DNA from: Xanthomonas codiaei | Lineage (GTDB): Bacteria; Pseudomonadota; Gammaproteobacteria; Xanthomonadales; Xanthomonadaceae | Direction: 5' to 3' | Length of the DNA stretch: 64,000 bases | Assembly (NCBI RefSeq): GCF_002939785.1 | Contig: NZ_MDEC01000008.1 | Coordinates: forward strand, 1 to 64,000 | In this document: positions 35,790 to 44,576 of the stretch, in pieces | How positions within the stretch are numbered: position 1 is the stretch's first letter | Layout of the letters: each line of letters begins with the position of its first letter | Translations under genes and position numbers: made by a program | The notes under the pieces: model-generated | Told to the model about the DNA's origin: nothing | Databases searched by the model: none | The model's input: only the letters and a program-made list of their open reading frames with translations

Positions 35790-37004
35790 TCACGCCGGCT
35801 GCAGATATCCATCCAGCGCCGCACGCACCACGTACAGCATGTCGGTGCGCGGAACCGGGCGGGTCAGCCGCGTCATCAGCCGGCGTGCCTGGGTCTGGCG
35901 CACCCAGGGCTGATCCTGTAGCCAGAGTTGGGTCTGCAGCATGTCGGCACGCTCCTTGCGGCACTCCGCCGATGGCACCACGCGTTCGCGCAGGTACTGC
36001 CGCGCCTCGCTCAACGAACCCGACCACTCGATCCCGGGCAGGGCCGACAGCCACAGGTTGGAGCACGAGGCGGTGGTGAGCGTCTGCCGGGCGGCACGCA
36101 GGCGCAGCAGGCGCGGGCACTCGGCGTGCAGCCGCGCCATGACCTGCGCCGGCACCACCGCGCGGTAGTAACGCTGCAGCAACTGCAACGGCGGCAACGC
36201 CCACCACGGCGACACCGCCGGGTCTTCCCATAACTGCTGCCAATCGCGTGGGCCCATGCGGGTGGTCAGCAACGCAAGATCGTGCAGATGCATCAGCCGG
36301 ATGCTGCGATGGCAGATGCCTCCGGCTGCGTGCAGCAGCAGGTGGCACATCAGGGCGCCAATGGAAGGATAGGGGTTCAGGCCCGGCTGTGCGTGCTCCG
36401 GCCAGATGCGTGCGGTGATATCCACGCTGCGCACCGGCAGGCGCTCCTGGATGCGCGTGTGCACTTCGATGTTGATGGGGGCATCGCGGTGCTCGCCCAA
36501 TCCGGCCACCGCATCGCCCTGCACCGGCTTGAACACCTGGTGCTTCCATTGCTGGAACGAGGCCTCATACCCCAGCTCGCACAACAGCGCGGCCGTGGCG
36601 AGCGCGTCCTCTGGCGCCACCAGCAGGTCGATATCGGCCATCGGACGATCACCGGGCAGGTACACGCCCAGCCGATGCAGGGCGGTGCCCTTCAATCCCA
36701 CCAGCGCGATGCCGGCGTTGCGCGCGGCGCTGTCGATGCGGCTCAGCAGTAGCGCGATACGCCGGTGGCGGTCTTCGACATGCTGGCGTTGCTCGTCCAG
36801 GAAGCTGTTCCAGTGCGCGTTCTGCCACAACGAGCGGCGCTGCAATAGCGGCGACACGCCATGTGCCGCCGCTGCCGCCGCGGCCAGCTGCCACTGCAGC
36901 CGGTCCCATTGCGGCGAATCGTCGCCCGGCTGCGCCAGCTCGTGCGCGAGCCGCTCGGTGGCCGTGTGCAGGCCGTGTCGGATGGTACGAAGCGAAGGCT
37001 GCAT
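35790..37004 (-). CDS. Nucleotidyltransferase-fold protein (NTP_transf_5 type)
   Basis: A 404-residue protein. A nucleotidyltransferase core is seen at about 98-130: VGLKGTALH, then RPMADIDLLV with the paired metal-binding Asp124 and Asp126. The remainder is helical. Proteins of this family occur next to HPr-kinase-like genes in exopolysaccharide/exosortase and some lasso-peptide loci, where their role is not established. It follows the radical SAM gene on the same strand after 244 bases. ATG 37004 is chosen; the frame stays open upstream through a tandem repeat, which is probably not coding. Confidence 0.75.
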   Translation of the reverse strand: MQPSLRTIRHGLHTATERLAHELAQPGDDSPQWDRLQWQLAAAAAAAHGVSPLLQRRSLWQNAHWNSFLDEQRQHVEDRHRRIALLLSRIDSAARNAGIALVGLKGTALHRLGVYLPGDRPMADIDLLVAPEDALATAALLCELGYEASFQQWKHQVFKPVQGDAVAGLGEHRDAPINIEVHTRIQERLPVRSVDITARIWPEHAQPGLNPYPSIGALMCHLLLHAAGGICHRSIRLMHLHDLALLTTRMGPRDWQQLWEDPAVSPWWALPPLQLLQRYYRAVVPAQVMARLHAECPRLLRLRAARQTLTTASCSNLWLSALPGIEWSGSLSEARQYLRERVVPSAECRKERADMLQTQLWLQDQPWVRQTQARRLMTRLTRPVPRTDMLYVVRAALDGYLQPA

Positions 37005-37073
37005 GCGGGCGTGATCCGGGAGGTCGAAGGGGCGGGGAGGTGCTACGAGTCGGTGGCGGTACTGCACGGTGGT

Positions 37074-37105
37074 GGCGTATCGGCGTATCGGCGTATTGGC
37101 GTATC
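37074..37105. repeat. Short tandem repeat, four 8-bp units
   Basis: Four units of GGCGTATC (the third ends in T) lie head to tail in the 244-base gap between the radical SAM and nucleotidyltransferase genes. The array could change length by slippage; it lies 70-100 bases upstream of the nucleotidyltransferase ATG. Confidence 0.7.
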
Positions 37106-37248
37106 GGCCTGGCGATGGCGCTGCCGCGCGCCACGATTGCGTCGGGTGCGTCGGTTGCCTTGGCGGGGTGGCAATCCCGATCGCCCGGGTTGGCGATGTC
37201 GCGATGCACACCCGTCCGTTTCGCGTTCGCCGGCAGATTCAGGAGACG

Positions 37249-38748
37249 CTAGCCCACCAGCACCGTGGCCAACGGCCGTGATGGCCGTGATGGCCGTGCG
37301 GGCAGGGTGGCAAGCGGTTCGGTGCGGTGCAGCTGTTCGGAGGCGATCAACGCGGACCAGCGCGCTTCCAGCTGCTCGCAGGCCTGCGCAACGGCGTCGG
37401 CCGTCATCGTGCCCCGCGCCTGCTGCAGGTCCACCTGGGCGTGCAACAGATCGCGCACGCTGCGGTAGAACTCCGAGTCGTAGGCGCCATGGAACATCAT
37501 CGCCAGGTCGTCGCTGTCCTGCCAATGCGTCTTGCCGCCGAGCTGGTTCTTCACTTCTTCGTAGAACTTGGTGCCGGGCAACGGATACGACACGCTGACG
37601 CCGATGATGTCCGGATTGGCCTGGCTCACCAATGCGCGCGTGGCCAGGATGTCTTCGAGTTCTTCGCCCAGATAGCCCAGCTGGATGAAGAAACCCACGC
37701 GGATTCCATGCGCGCCCAGTCGCTGGCGGGCGGCGATCACCCCGGCCACGTCGGTGCCCTTGGTCATCCTGTCGAGGATGCGCTGGCTGCCGCTTTCCGC
37801 ACCGATCCAGGCCTCTGCACACCCGGCGCGCGCCAGTGCCGCGGCCATGCGTTCGCTGGCCAGATCCGCGCGGGTCTGGATGGTGAATGGAATCGCACCA
37901 TCGGCCTCGCTCAGGCGCTGCGCAAATGTCTCCACCCAATCGATATGAAAGCCGAAGATGTCGTCGGCCATCCACAGGTGATCGGGCTGGAAGTTGCGCT
38001 TGAGATGGATCATTTCGGCGGCCACGTCCTCGGCGCCGCGACGGGTGTAGTGGTTGCCCCAGATCGGCTTGGCGCACCAGTTGCAACGGAACGGGCAACC
38101 GCGCGAGGCGGCCATGTTCAGGCTGAAATAGCCGTGTCGCTGCCGCCAGAAGCGTTGGTAGCGCGGCATGTCGACCAGGTCCCAGGCCGGTAGGCCGCTC
38201 AGGCGCGGATCCGGTGGCTGCGCACCCGGATGCGCGCGTACCGCCGTCGGATCGCTGCTGGCGATGCGCGCGACACCGGCCAGCCAGGCCTGCGTGTCGA
38301 TCTGCCGATTGCGTTCGACCCGCTCGATCAATTCGATCAACGGCGCGATGCCTTCGCCGATCAATACCGCATGCGCACCGGCGGCCAGGAACGCGTCCGG
38401 GTTGTCGGAGGCATCCGAGCCCGCCACCAACACACGGCAGCCGGCCGCGCGCGCCTGTCCGATCATGCGGCAGGCCGCCTCGCGCATGCGGCTCAGGCAC
38501 ATCTTGGTGAGGAAGTTGAAGTTGTCCTCGTAGAACACCACCAGCTCCGGCTGCGCATCGTGCAGCGCGCCGGCGTAGTCCTCGACGCCGTCGGCCAGCA
38601 TGGCGTCGAACAGGCTCACGGCATGCCCGCGCTCGCGCAGCAATGCCGCGATCTGCAAGGTGGCCAGCGGCGGGTAAGGCTTGCCGCGCTCCCATTGCTT
38701 GGGGTCGTAACGCAGGAAATACGAATGACTGACCTGGATCTTTAGCAT
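37249..38748 (-). CDS. B12-binding radical SAM enzyme
   Basis: A 499-residue enzyme. Residues 1-150 form a cobalamin-binding Rossmann domain of the BchE/HpnJ type, without a clear DxHxxG motif. Residues 205-410 form the radical SAM barrel with cluster motif CPFRCNWC (Cys218, Cys222, Cys225). A C-terminal helical region follows. Class B relatives methylate unactivated carbons or rearrange carbon skeletons of lipids, tetrapyrroles, peptides or antibiotics; the substrate here is unknown. The first 30 residues include a proline-rich YPPLATLQIAALLRERGH motif typical of the B12 domain. It is transcribed divergently from the HPr-kinase-like gene. Confidence 0.87.
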   Translation of the reverse strand: MLKIQVSHSYFLRYDPKQWERGKPYPPLATLQIAALLRERGHAVSLFDAMLADGVEDYAGALHDAQPELVVFYEDNFNFLTKMCLSRMREAACRMIGQARAAGCRVLVAGSDASDNPDAFLAAGAHAVLIGEGIAPLIELIERVERNRQIDTQAWLAGVARIASSDPTAVRAHPGAQPPDPRLSGLPAWDLVDMPRYQRFWRQRHGYFSLNMAASRGCPFRCNWCAKPIWGNHYTRRGAEDVAAEMIHLKRNFQPDHLWMADDIFGFHIDWVETFAQRLSEADGAIPFTIQTRADLASERMAAALARAGCAEAWIGAESGSQRILDRMTKGTDVAGVIAARQRLGAHGIRVGFFIQLGYLGEELEDILATRALVSQANPDIIGVSVSYPLPGTKFYEEVKNQLGGKTHWQDSDDLAMMFHGAYDSEFYRSVRDLLHAQVDLQQARGTMTADAVAQACEQLEARWSALIASEQLHRTEPLATLPARPSRPSRPLATVLVG

Positions 38749-38824
38749 CTGCACAAGGCTCTCGTTCTGTCGCCAGGTGGCGCGCAGCGGCGGCGTGCGC
38801 AGACACCGGCATTCGGCTCGGCAG

Positions 38825-38853
38825 TAGGTGCGCGCACAGGCGTCTTTGGTTGC
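38825..38853 (-). promoter_or_regulatory. ECF-type promoter of the radical SAM operon
   Basis: Minus-strand GCAACC (38853-38848), 16 bases, GCACCTA (38831-38825), the same -10-like box as in front of the sigma factor gene. The predicted leader to ATG 38748 is about 70 bases. Confidence 0.7.
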
Positions 38854-38909
38854 GCCGCTGCGTTGCGCATGGCGGTGACAGGGTGCATCCGCGCATCGCG
38901 CACGGCGAT

Positions 38910-38938
38910 GCAACCTTCGCACCTGCCCTCGGCACATA
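38910..38938 (+). promoter_or_regulatory. ECF-type promoter of the HPr-kinase-like/ABC operon
   Basis: GCAACC (38910-38915), 16 bases, GCACATA (38932-38938). Transcription would begin near 38946, which makes GTG 38950 an unlikely start and supports ATG 38959 or 38968 for the downstream gene. Confidence 0.75.
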
Positions 38939-38967
38939 CCGGCTGATCGGTGCATTGGATGACAGGC

Positions 38968-40014
38968 ATGCCGCAGTCGGCTGCGTTGGCGCAATACCAG
39001 CCGCTGGAACAGACGGCGCAGGCCGCGGTGGCGGCGGACCCGTTCGGCGAGCAACGCGCGCGTGCCTTCAGCGTGCAGCGGCAGATTCTCGGTGCGCTGT
39101 TCCACTTCCATAGCGACAGCCCGGCGCTGCTGGCCCTGGTCGATGCCGCCTATGCCGGCCTGCCTGCACATCATCTGGCCGGCGCACCGCAGTTCCATCT
39201 CACCCTGGATCTGCTGCCGCGCGCGCACGGCAGCGTGGCCGCCGAGCCGCCACCGGTGCGCACGCATGCGGTGGGCGGCCTGATCTGCGGCGTGATGGAC
39301 GCCTGCAACCATCTGATGCTGTCGATCCCGGAGCGCCGCGCCATGCTGGTGGTCTCCGAGGACATGCTGGCGCATGCGTACCACGTGCGCTACGAACTGA
39401 TCGAGTTTGCGGTGTTCCTGCTGGCCGCGCGGGGCATGGGCCTGGTGCCGCTGCACGGCGCCTGCGTGGGCCGGCGCGGCCGCAGCGTGCTGCTGCTCGG
39501 CGCCAGTGGCGCGGGCAAATCCACGCTGGCGCTGCACAGCCTGCTGCATGGGCTGGAGTTCATCGCCGAAGACGGCGTGTTCGTGGCGCCGGACAGCCTG
39601 CTGACCACCGGCGTCGCCAACTTCCTGCATCTGCGGCCCGAAGCCCTGGGCCTGGTCGATGCGCCCACCCGCGCATGGATCGCTGGCTCGCCGATCATTC
39701 GTCGCCGCAGCGGCGTGGAAAAGTTCGAAGTCGACATCCGTCACGGCCAGGCCACGCTTGCGCCCGCGCCCTTGCAGCTGGGTGCCGTGGTGATGTTGTC
39801 CAAGCGGCCTGCCAGTACCTCGGGCAATGGTTTGTTGATGCCGGTGCCAGCCGCGCAGATAGCGCCGTGCCTGCAGCGCGACCAGCCCTATGCCGCCGGT
39901 CAGCCCGGGTGGCAGCGCTTCGTGGCGCAGGTGCAGCGCATCGGCATGTTCACCCTGCACCGTGGCCCGCATCCGCAGGCCTGCCTGGATGCCTTGCTGC
40001 AGGTGCTGCAATGA
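38968..40014 (+). CDS. HPr-kinase-like (HprK-related) protein
   Basis: A 348-residue protein whose C-terminal half resembles the kinase domain of HPr kinase/phosphorylase. It has a PLHGACV entry segment (about 161-167) and Walker A GASGAGKST (about 178-186), followed by an EDGVFV acidic segment. The N-terminal 150 residues are not those of HprK. In other bacteria HprK-related kinases sit with nucleotidyltransferases, ABC exporters or PqqD-like proteins in exopolysaccharide or peptide loci. No HPr gene is nearby. ATG 38968 is chosen, with 38959 as alternative, because the ECF-type promoter ends at 38938. It precedes the ABC exporter by 58 bases. Confidence 0.78.
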   Translation: MPQSAALAQYQPLEQTAQAAVAADPFGEQRARAFSVQRQILGALFHFHSDSPALLALVDAAYAGLPAHHLAGAPQFHLTLDLLPRAHGSVAAEPPPVRTHAVGGLICGVMDACNHLMLSIPERRAMLVVSEDMLAHAYHVRYELIEFAVFLLAARGMGLVPLHGACVGRRGRSVLLLGASGAGKSTLALHSLLHGLEFIAEDGVFVAPDSLLTTGVANFLHLRPEALGLVDAPTRAWIAGSPIIRRRSGVEKFEVDIRHGQATLAPAPLQLGAVVMLSKRPASTSGNGLLMPVPAAQIAPCLQRDQPYAAGQPGWQRFVAQVQRIGMFTLHRGPHPQACLDALLQVLQ

Positions 40015-40072
40015 GACAGCTGCGCGACCGGCCGCATGCGCGTGTCGGCACTGCAGGCGGTGTGGGCGGCTG

Positions 40073-41797
40073 ATGTATCGGCATGCGCGCAATCGGTTCG
40101 GGGCGGTGCTGCATCGCTTCGTCGACACGCTGGTGCCGGCGGACCGGCCGGCCGTCGCACTGTACGTGGCATTGTCGCTGGCGGCCGCATTCGTCGGCAG
40201 CCTCGTGGCGGTATGTCTGTTGCCGCTGGTGCAACCCGGCCACAGCGTGCAGCTGGCCGGCTACCGGCTGGCCGTGCCCGGTGGCCTGCCGATGCAGGCC
40301 GGCGTGTTCGTCGTCGTCAGTGTGCTGTTTGCGCTGTTGCGTTGGCACGGCGCGCGGCTGGCCGCGCGCCTGACCGCCGGGTATGCGCTCGGCCTGCGCC
40401 AGCGCGTGCATGCGGCGCTGATGGATGCGCCGCTGCCGGCCTTGTCGGGCGCCAGTTCGGCGGAAATCGCCAACGTGCTCACCTACAACATCGAAATCGC
40501 CACACAAGGGTTCAGTGCGGTCTTGCAGTTGCTGGTGGCCGGCATCACCGCGCTGGTCAGTGTGTGCGTGGCGGTGTTGATCGTGCCTGCGTTGCTGCTG
40601 GCGACACCGCTGCTCGCGCTGCTGGCATGGCTGGGCCTGCGCATCTCCAGCAGCGATGTGCAAGCGCGCATCAGCCGCGCCTACGTGGCCGACATGACCC
40701 AGCTGTTCTGGTTGAGCGAGGACTTCCCGCGCCGCCTGCGCCATGTGCGCTCGTTTCAGCGCGAAGCGGTGGAAACCCTGCAGTACGAGCGCATGTCCAC
40801 CCGCCTGGCACAGGGTTATGCGCAGCAGCAGGAACTGGTGGCTGCCAGCCGCCTGGTGCTGGAGCTCACCGCGGTGGCTGCCATCGCCGGCATCCTGGTG
40901 CTCGCCAACCTGTGGCAGGGCGCCGACCGCGCCGCCTTGATCACGGTCAGTCTGTTGCTCGGCCGCCTGCTGCCGTATCTGGTCACCACGCGGCAGAGCG
41001 TGCAGCAGTTGCGATCGGCCTGGCCGGCGCTGCAGCTGTGGCGACGCTACGTGGATCTGGGCACCGCAGGTGCGCATGCATCCAACGCGGTTGCCGACCC
41101 GTTGCCGGCGGTGCTGCATGTGGAGCGCATCGATCTGGCACCGCCGCTGCCCGCGCTTGCGATCGACGGCCTGCTGCTCGTGGCGGGGGAGATGACCTTG
41201 GTGGTCGGCCCCTCCGGCATCGGCAAGAGCAGCCTGATGGACGTGCTGTCCGGGCAAACGCCGCCGCTGTTGTTCCAGGCGCAGATGAGCGGGCGTCGGC
41301 TGGATTTTGCGGCCTATCGACACCTGATTCGCCACAGCGCCTACGTCGGCCAGGCGGTGCGGCCATGGCAACGCAACGTGCGCGAGTGCCTGGACTGGGC
41401 GCTGCCGGGGACGCCCGATTTCCGCATGTGGGAAGTGCTGTGCGATGTCGGCCTGAGCGCACGGCTGCAGCGCGAAGGGCAGGGCCTGGACACCGTCATC
41501 AATGGGCAGGAGGGGCGCCTGTCCGGCGGTGAGTTGCAACGTCTGTTGCTGGCGCAGGTGTTGCTGCGTGCCCCGACCCTGGCGCTGCTGGACGAGGCCA
41601 CCAGCGCCCTCGATGCGGATGCCGAACAGCAGGTACTGGTGACGTTGCGGCAGCGGTTGCCGCAGACCGCACTGGTGGTGGTGTCGCACCGCACCAGTCT
41701 GGCCGCGGTAGCCGACCGCACGGTTGCGCTGGGCGGTGCACCTGCCGCGAAAGCGCAGGGCAGGGTCGCGGCCATGGCAACCCGCCGCGGCGCATGA
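40073..41797 (+). CDS. ABC exporter with fused membrane and ATPase domains
   Basis: A 574-residue half-transporter with six membrane helices in the first 310 residues. The ATPase shows Walker A GPSGIGKSS (379-387), Q-loop Gln427, signature LSGGE (483-487), Walker B LALLDE (503-508) and H-loop His539. No peptidase (C39) domain is seen. The layout fits lipid, peptide or glycolipid exporters (MsbA/lasso-D-like). Being co-transcribed with the HPr-kinase-like gene, it probably exports the product of this locus. ATG 40073 is the first in-frame start after the kinase gene. Confidence 0.87.
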   Translation: MYRHARNRFGAVLHRFVDTLVPADRPAVALYVALSLAAAFVGSLVAVCLLPLVQPGHSVQLAGYRLAVPGGLPMQAGVFVVVSVLFALLRWHGARLAARLTAGYALGLRQRVHAALMDAPLPALSGASSAEIANVLTYNIEIATQGFSAVLQLLVAGITALVSVCVAVLIVPALLLATPLLALLAWLGLRISSSDVQARISRAYVADMTQLFWLSEDFPRRLRHVRSFQREAVETLQYERMSTRLAQGYAQQQELVAASRLVLELTAVAAIAGILVLANLWQGADRAALITVSLLLGRLLPYLVTTRQSVQQLRSAWPALQLWRRYVDLGTAGAHASNAVADPLPAVLHVERIDLAPPLPALAIDGLLLVAGEMTLVVGPSGIGKSSLMDVLSGQTPPLLFQAQMSGRRLDFAAYRHLIRHSAYVGQAVRPWQRNVRECLDWALPGTPDFRMWEVLCDVGLSARLQREGQGLDTVINGQEGRLSGGELQRLLLAQVLLRAPTLALLDEATSALDADAEQQVLVTLRQRLPQTALVVVSHRTSLAAVADRTVALGGAPAAKAQGRVAAMATRRGA

Positions 41798-41821
41798 GCG
41801 CGCAGCGGCGACGCACAACGG

Positions 41822-43225
41822 TCAGCCGGCGATCTCTTCCAGCGCGCGATTGCGCGTCCGCGGCCCGAAGACAGCGATCACGCTCGCCACGATCGACATG
41901 CTGATCACGATGAAGCCCAGCACGCCATGGCTGCCGACCTGGGTGAGCAGCCAGCCGATCAGCACACTGCTCACCGCCGTCGACAAGCGGCTGAACGAAT
42001 AGCAGAACCCCACCGCCCGCGCACGCAGGCCGGTGGGAAACAGCTCGGCCTGGTAGCCGTGATAGGCAAAGCTCATCCAGGCATTGCAGAACGCAATCAT
42101 CGCCCCGCACGCCACCATGCCGGCGGCCTGGTGCTGCAGCGAAAACAGCACGCCGAACAGCACCGCGCCCAGCGCCGATGCGGTGATCTGCCATTTGTTT
42201 TCCCAGCGCTGCGCAAAGCGCAGCAACAGCAGCGGCGCCAGCGGGTAGGCCAGCGAGATCGCAAACGCATAGGCCAGACTCTTGGTCACCCCGGTGCCCT
42301 GCGCCGCGATCAGCGCCGGTAGCCAGTTGCCGAAGCCGAAGAAGCCGATCGCCTGGAAGACATGGAATACCACCAGCATGCCGATACGCCCGCGGTACGG
42401 CGCGCGCCACAGCAGCGACAGCTGCACCTGGACGGCGGGCAGGGCGTCGGGCGCCTGCGGCTTCGGCAATGGCGCACCCAGGTCGCGCTCGCAGCGCGCC
42501 TCCAGTTGCGCCAGCACCGCATCGGCCTCCGTGTAGCGGCCCTGGCTGGCAAGCCAGCGGGCCGATTCCGGCAGGCGGCTGCGCAGCCACCAGATCGCCA
42601 GTGCGAACACGCCGCTCAGCAGCACCACCCAGCGCCAGCCGCTGACGCCCAGGGGCGCGTGCGGCACCAGCAGCCATGCACTCAGTGCCACCGCCGGCAC
42701 CGCCAGGAACTGCACGAAGAACGCAAACGCGAACGCCGCGCCGCGCATATGCCGGGGCACCAGTTCGGACAGGTAGGTGTCGATGGTCACCAGCTCGATG
42801 CCCAAGCCGATCCCGACCACGAAGCGCAACACGATCACGCCGGTGGCCGTGCTCTGCAGCCCCATCGCCACGGTGGCCGCGGTGTACCAAACCAGGGCGA
42901 GGGTGAACACCAGGCGTCGACCGAAGCGATCGGCGAACGGGCTCAGCAGCGCGGCGCCCACGAACAGCCCCAGAAAGGTGGCTGCGGCGAATGCGGCCTG
43001 ATCGGACATGCCGAATGCGCCATCGCTACCCTGGGCGAAGATGCCGTCGGCGATCAGGCCGGGGCTGATGTAGGCGGTCTGGAACAGGTCGTACAGCTCG
43101 AAGAAGCCGCCCAGCGCCAGCAGGCCGACCAGCCGCCACAAGCTGGCGCTGGCGGGCAGGCGATCGATGCGCGCGGCAATCTGTGCAACGTCGGCACTGC
43201 GCGCGGATACAGCAGGGGAGGCCAT
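41822..43225 (-). CDS. MFS transporter (sugar/aromatic-acid type)
   Basis: A 467-residue permease with 12 membrane helices in two halves. The loop 2-3 motif DRFGRRLVF and a matching cytoplasmic segment after helix 8 are seen, typical of the sugar and aromatic-acid:H+ symporter branch. The substrate is unknown. ATG 43225 is taken; a start at 43258 (ATG ATG) would add 11 residues, and neither has a strong ribosome binding site. It is convergent with the ABC exporter gene and divergent from the monooxygenase gene. Confidence 0.85.
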   Translation of the reverse strand: MASPAVSARSADVAQIAARIDRLPASASLWRLVGLLALGGFFELYDLFQTAYISPGLIADGIFAQGSDGAFGMSDQAAFAAATFLGLFVGAALLSPFADRFGRRLVFTLALVWYTAATVAMGLQSTATGVIVLRFVVGIGLGIELVTIDTYLSELVPRHMRGAAFAFAFFVQFLAVPAVALSAWLLVPHAPLGVSGWRWVVLLSGVFALAIWWLRSRLPESARWLASQGRYTEADAVLAQLEARCERDLGAPLPKPQAPDALPAVQVQLSLLWRAPYRGRIGMLVVFHVFQAIGFFGFGNWLPALIAAQGTGVTKSLAYAFAISLAYPLAPLLLLRFAQRWENKWQITASALGAVLFGVLFSLQHQAAGMVACGAMIAFCNAWMSFAYHGYQAELFPTGLRARAVGFCYSFSRLSTAVSSVLIGWLLTQVGSHGVLGFIVISMSIVASVIAVFGPRTRNRALEEIAG

Positions 43226-43514
43226 GGTCGTAGCGTGCAGCCAAGTGAACGCCATCATAGCCAGCGGCCGCTCGCCACCCGGCGCGTGCTTCGTCGGGCG
43301 CTCGACGCGTTCGTGCCGGCGTCCATGCCGGCCGGCTGCCGATCGGTTGACGCAGGCGCATGGGCGCCTCCCGCTTACGGCCGAGGCCGCTGGCTCGCCG
43401 TCCCGCTGTTTGATTGCTGGAATGCTGTAATCCCGCGCGGCGGCGCGCAGGCGGCTGGCAATGCCGGCGGTCGGCCCCATCTCTGGCACATCCTCTTTGA
43501 TCCGGAGTCATTTC

Positions 43515-44516
43515 ATGACCCCTATTTCCGTGCTCGATCTGGCGCCAGTCTGCGAAGGCAGCGACACCACCCGCGCCTTCGCCAACATGCTGGACTTGGC
43601 ACAGCACGCCGAGCGTTGGGGCTACCAGCGCTATTGGCTGGCCGAACACCACAACATGCCGGGTATCGCCAGCGCCGCCACCGCGGTGCTGATCGGCCAT
43701 GTGGCCGGCGGCACCAAGACCATTCGCGTCGGTGCCGGCGGCATCATGCTGCCCAACCACGCACCGCTGCAGGTGGCCGAACAGTTCGGCACGCTGGCCT
43801 CGCTGTATCCGCAGCGCATCGATCTGGGCCTGGGCCGCGCGCCCGGCACCGACCAACCCACCGCACGTGCGTTGCGCCGTTATTTCGATAGCGCCGACCA
43901 GTTCCCGCAGGACGTGGCCGAACTGCTGCGCTACTTCGCGCCGGCCGTGCCGGGGCAGCTGGTACAGGCAGTCCCCGGTGCCGGTCTCGACGTGCCGGTG
44001 TGGTTGCTGGGGTCGAGCCTGTTCAGTGCGCGGCTGGCGGCGGCCATGGGGCTGTCGTTCGCCTTCGCCTCGCATTTCGCTCCCGATGCGATGGATGAAG
44101 CGGTGGCGATCTACCGCCGCGAATTCCGCCCGTCCGCGCAGTTGGCCAAGCCATACGTGATGCTGGCCTTGAACGTGGTTGCCGCCGAAACGCAGGCGCA
44201 GGCACGCCGGTTGTTCACCACCCAGCAGCAGAGCTTCGTCAATCTGCGCCGCGGCAAGCCGGGCAAGATTCCGGCGCCGATCGACGACATCGACAGTTTC
44301 TGGCAGCCGCACGAGCGCGCCGGAGTGGAACGCGCGCTCGCCTGCACGGTGCTGGGCGACGCCGAGCAGGTGGCGCAGGGCGTGGCGGCCTTCATCGAGC
44401 GGCATGCGCCCGATGAGTTGCTGTTCACCGCCAACATCTACGAGCACAGCGCACGTTTGCGCTCGTTCGAAATCGCCGCCGCCGCGGTGCGCGAGCTGGA
44501 CGTGACCATTGCGTGA
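43515..44516 (+). CDS. Luciferase-like flavin monooxygenase
   Basis: A 333-residue LLM-class oxidoreductase (bacterial luciferase family, YhbW-like subgroup). Features are the start [12 protein letters not shown], the AEHHNMP segment, the beta-strand [13 protein letters not shown] and the [13 protein letters not shown] motif. It would use reduced flavin and O2 on an unknown substrate. GGAG lies seven bases before ATG 43515, which settles the start against the upstream frame. Confidence 0.88.
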   Translation: MTPISVLDLAPVCEGSDTTRAFANMLDLAQHAERWGYQRYWLAEHHNMPGIASAATAVLIGHVAGGTKTIRVGAGGIMLPNHAPLQVAEQFGTLASLYPQRIDLGLGRAPGTDQPTARALRRYFDSADQFPQDVAELLRYFAPAVPGQLVQAVPGAGLDVPVWLLGSSLFSARLAAAMGLSFAFASHFAPDAMDEAVAIYRREFRPSAQLAKPYVMLALNVVAAETQAQARRLFTTQQQSFVNLRRGKPGKIPAPIDDIDSFWQPHERAGVERALACTVLGDAEQVAQGVAAFIERHAPDELLFTANIYEHSARLRSFEIAAAAVRELDVTIA

Positions 44517-44576
44517 TTCACGTCGTTTTGCACGGCGATCCGCTCAGATGCGTGCACATCCATTAGGAAGGCACGC

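Noticed and set aside
37132-37158. Further GCAACC (minus strand) in the gap before the nucleotidyltransferase gene
   Set aside because: The second box is missing at the fixed spacing (TCGT instead of GCAC), so it does not match the promoter pattern.
37005-37248. N-terminal extension of the nucleotidyltransferase through the tandem repeat
   Set aside because: The extension is low-complexity and repeat-encoded; the conserved part begins well after ATG 37004.
35538-41797. Lasso-peptide or PqqD-dependent RiPP cluster
   Set aside because: No precursor, RRE/PqqD protein, transglutaminase-like protease or asparagine synthetase could be found; only the kinase, nucleotidyltransferase and exporter are reminiscent, so the label would overreach.
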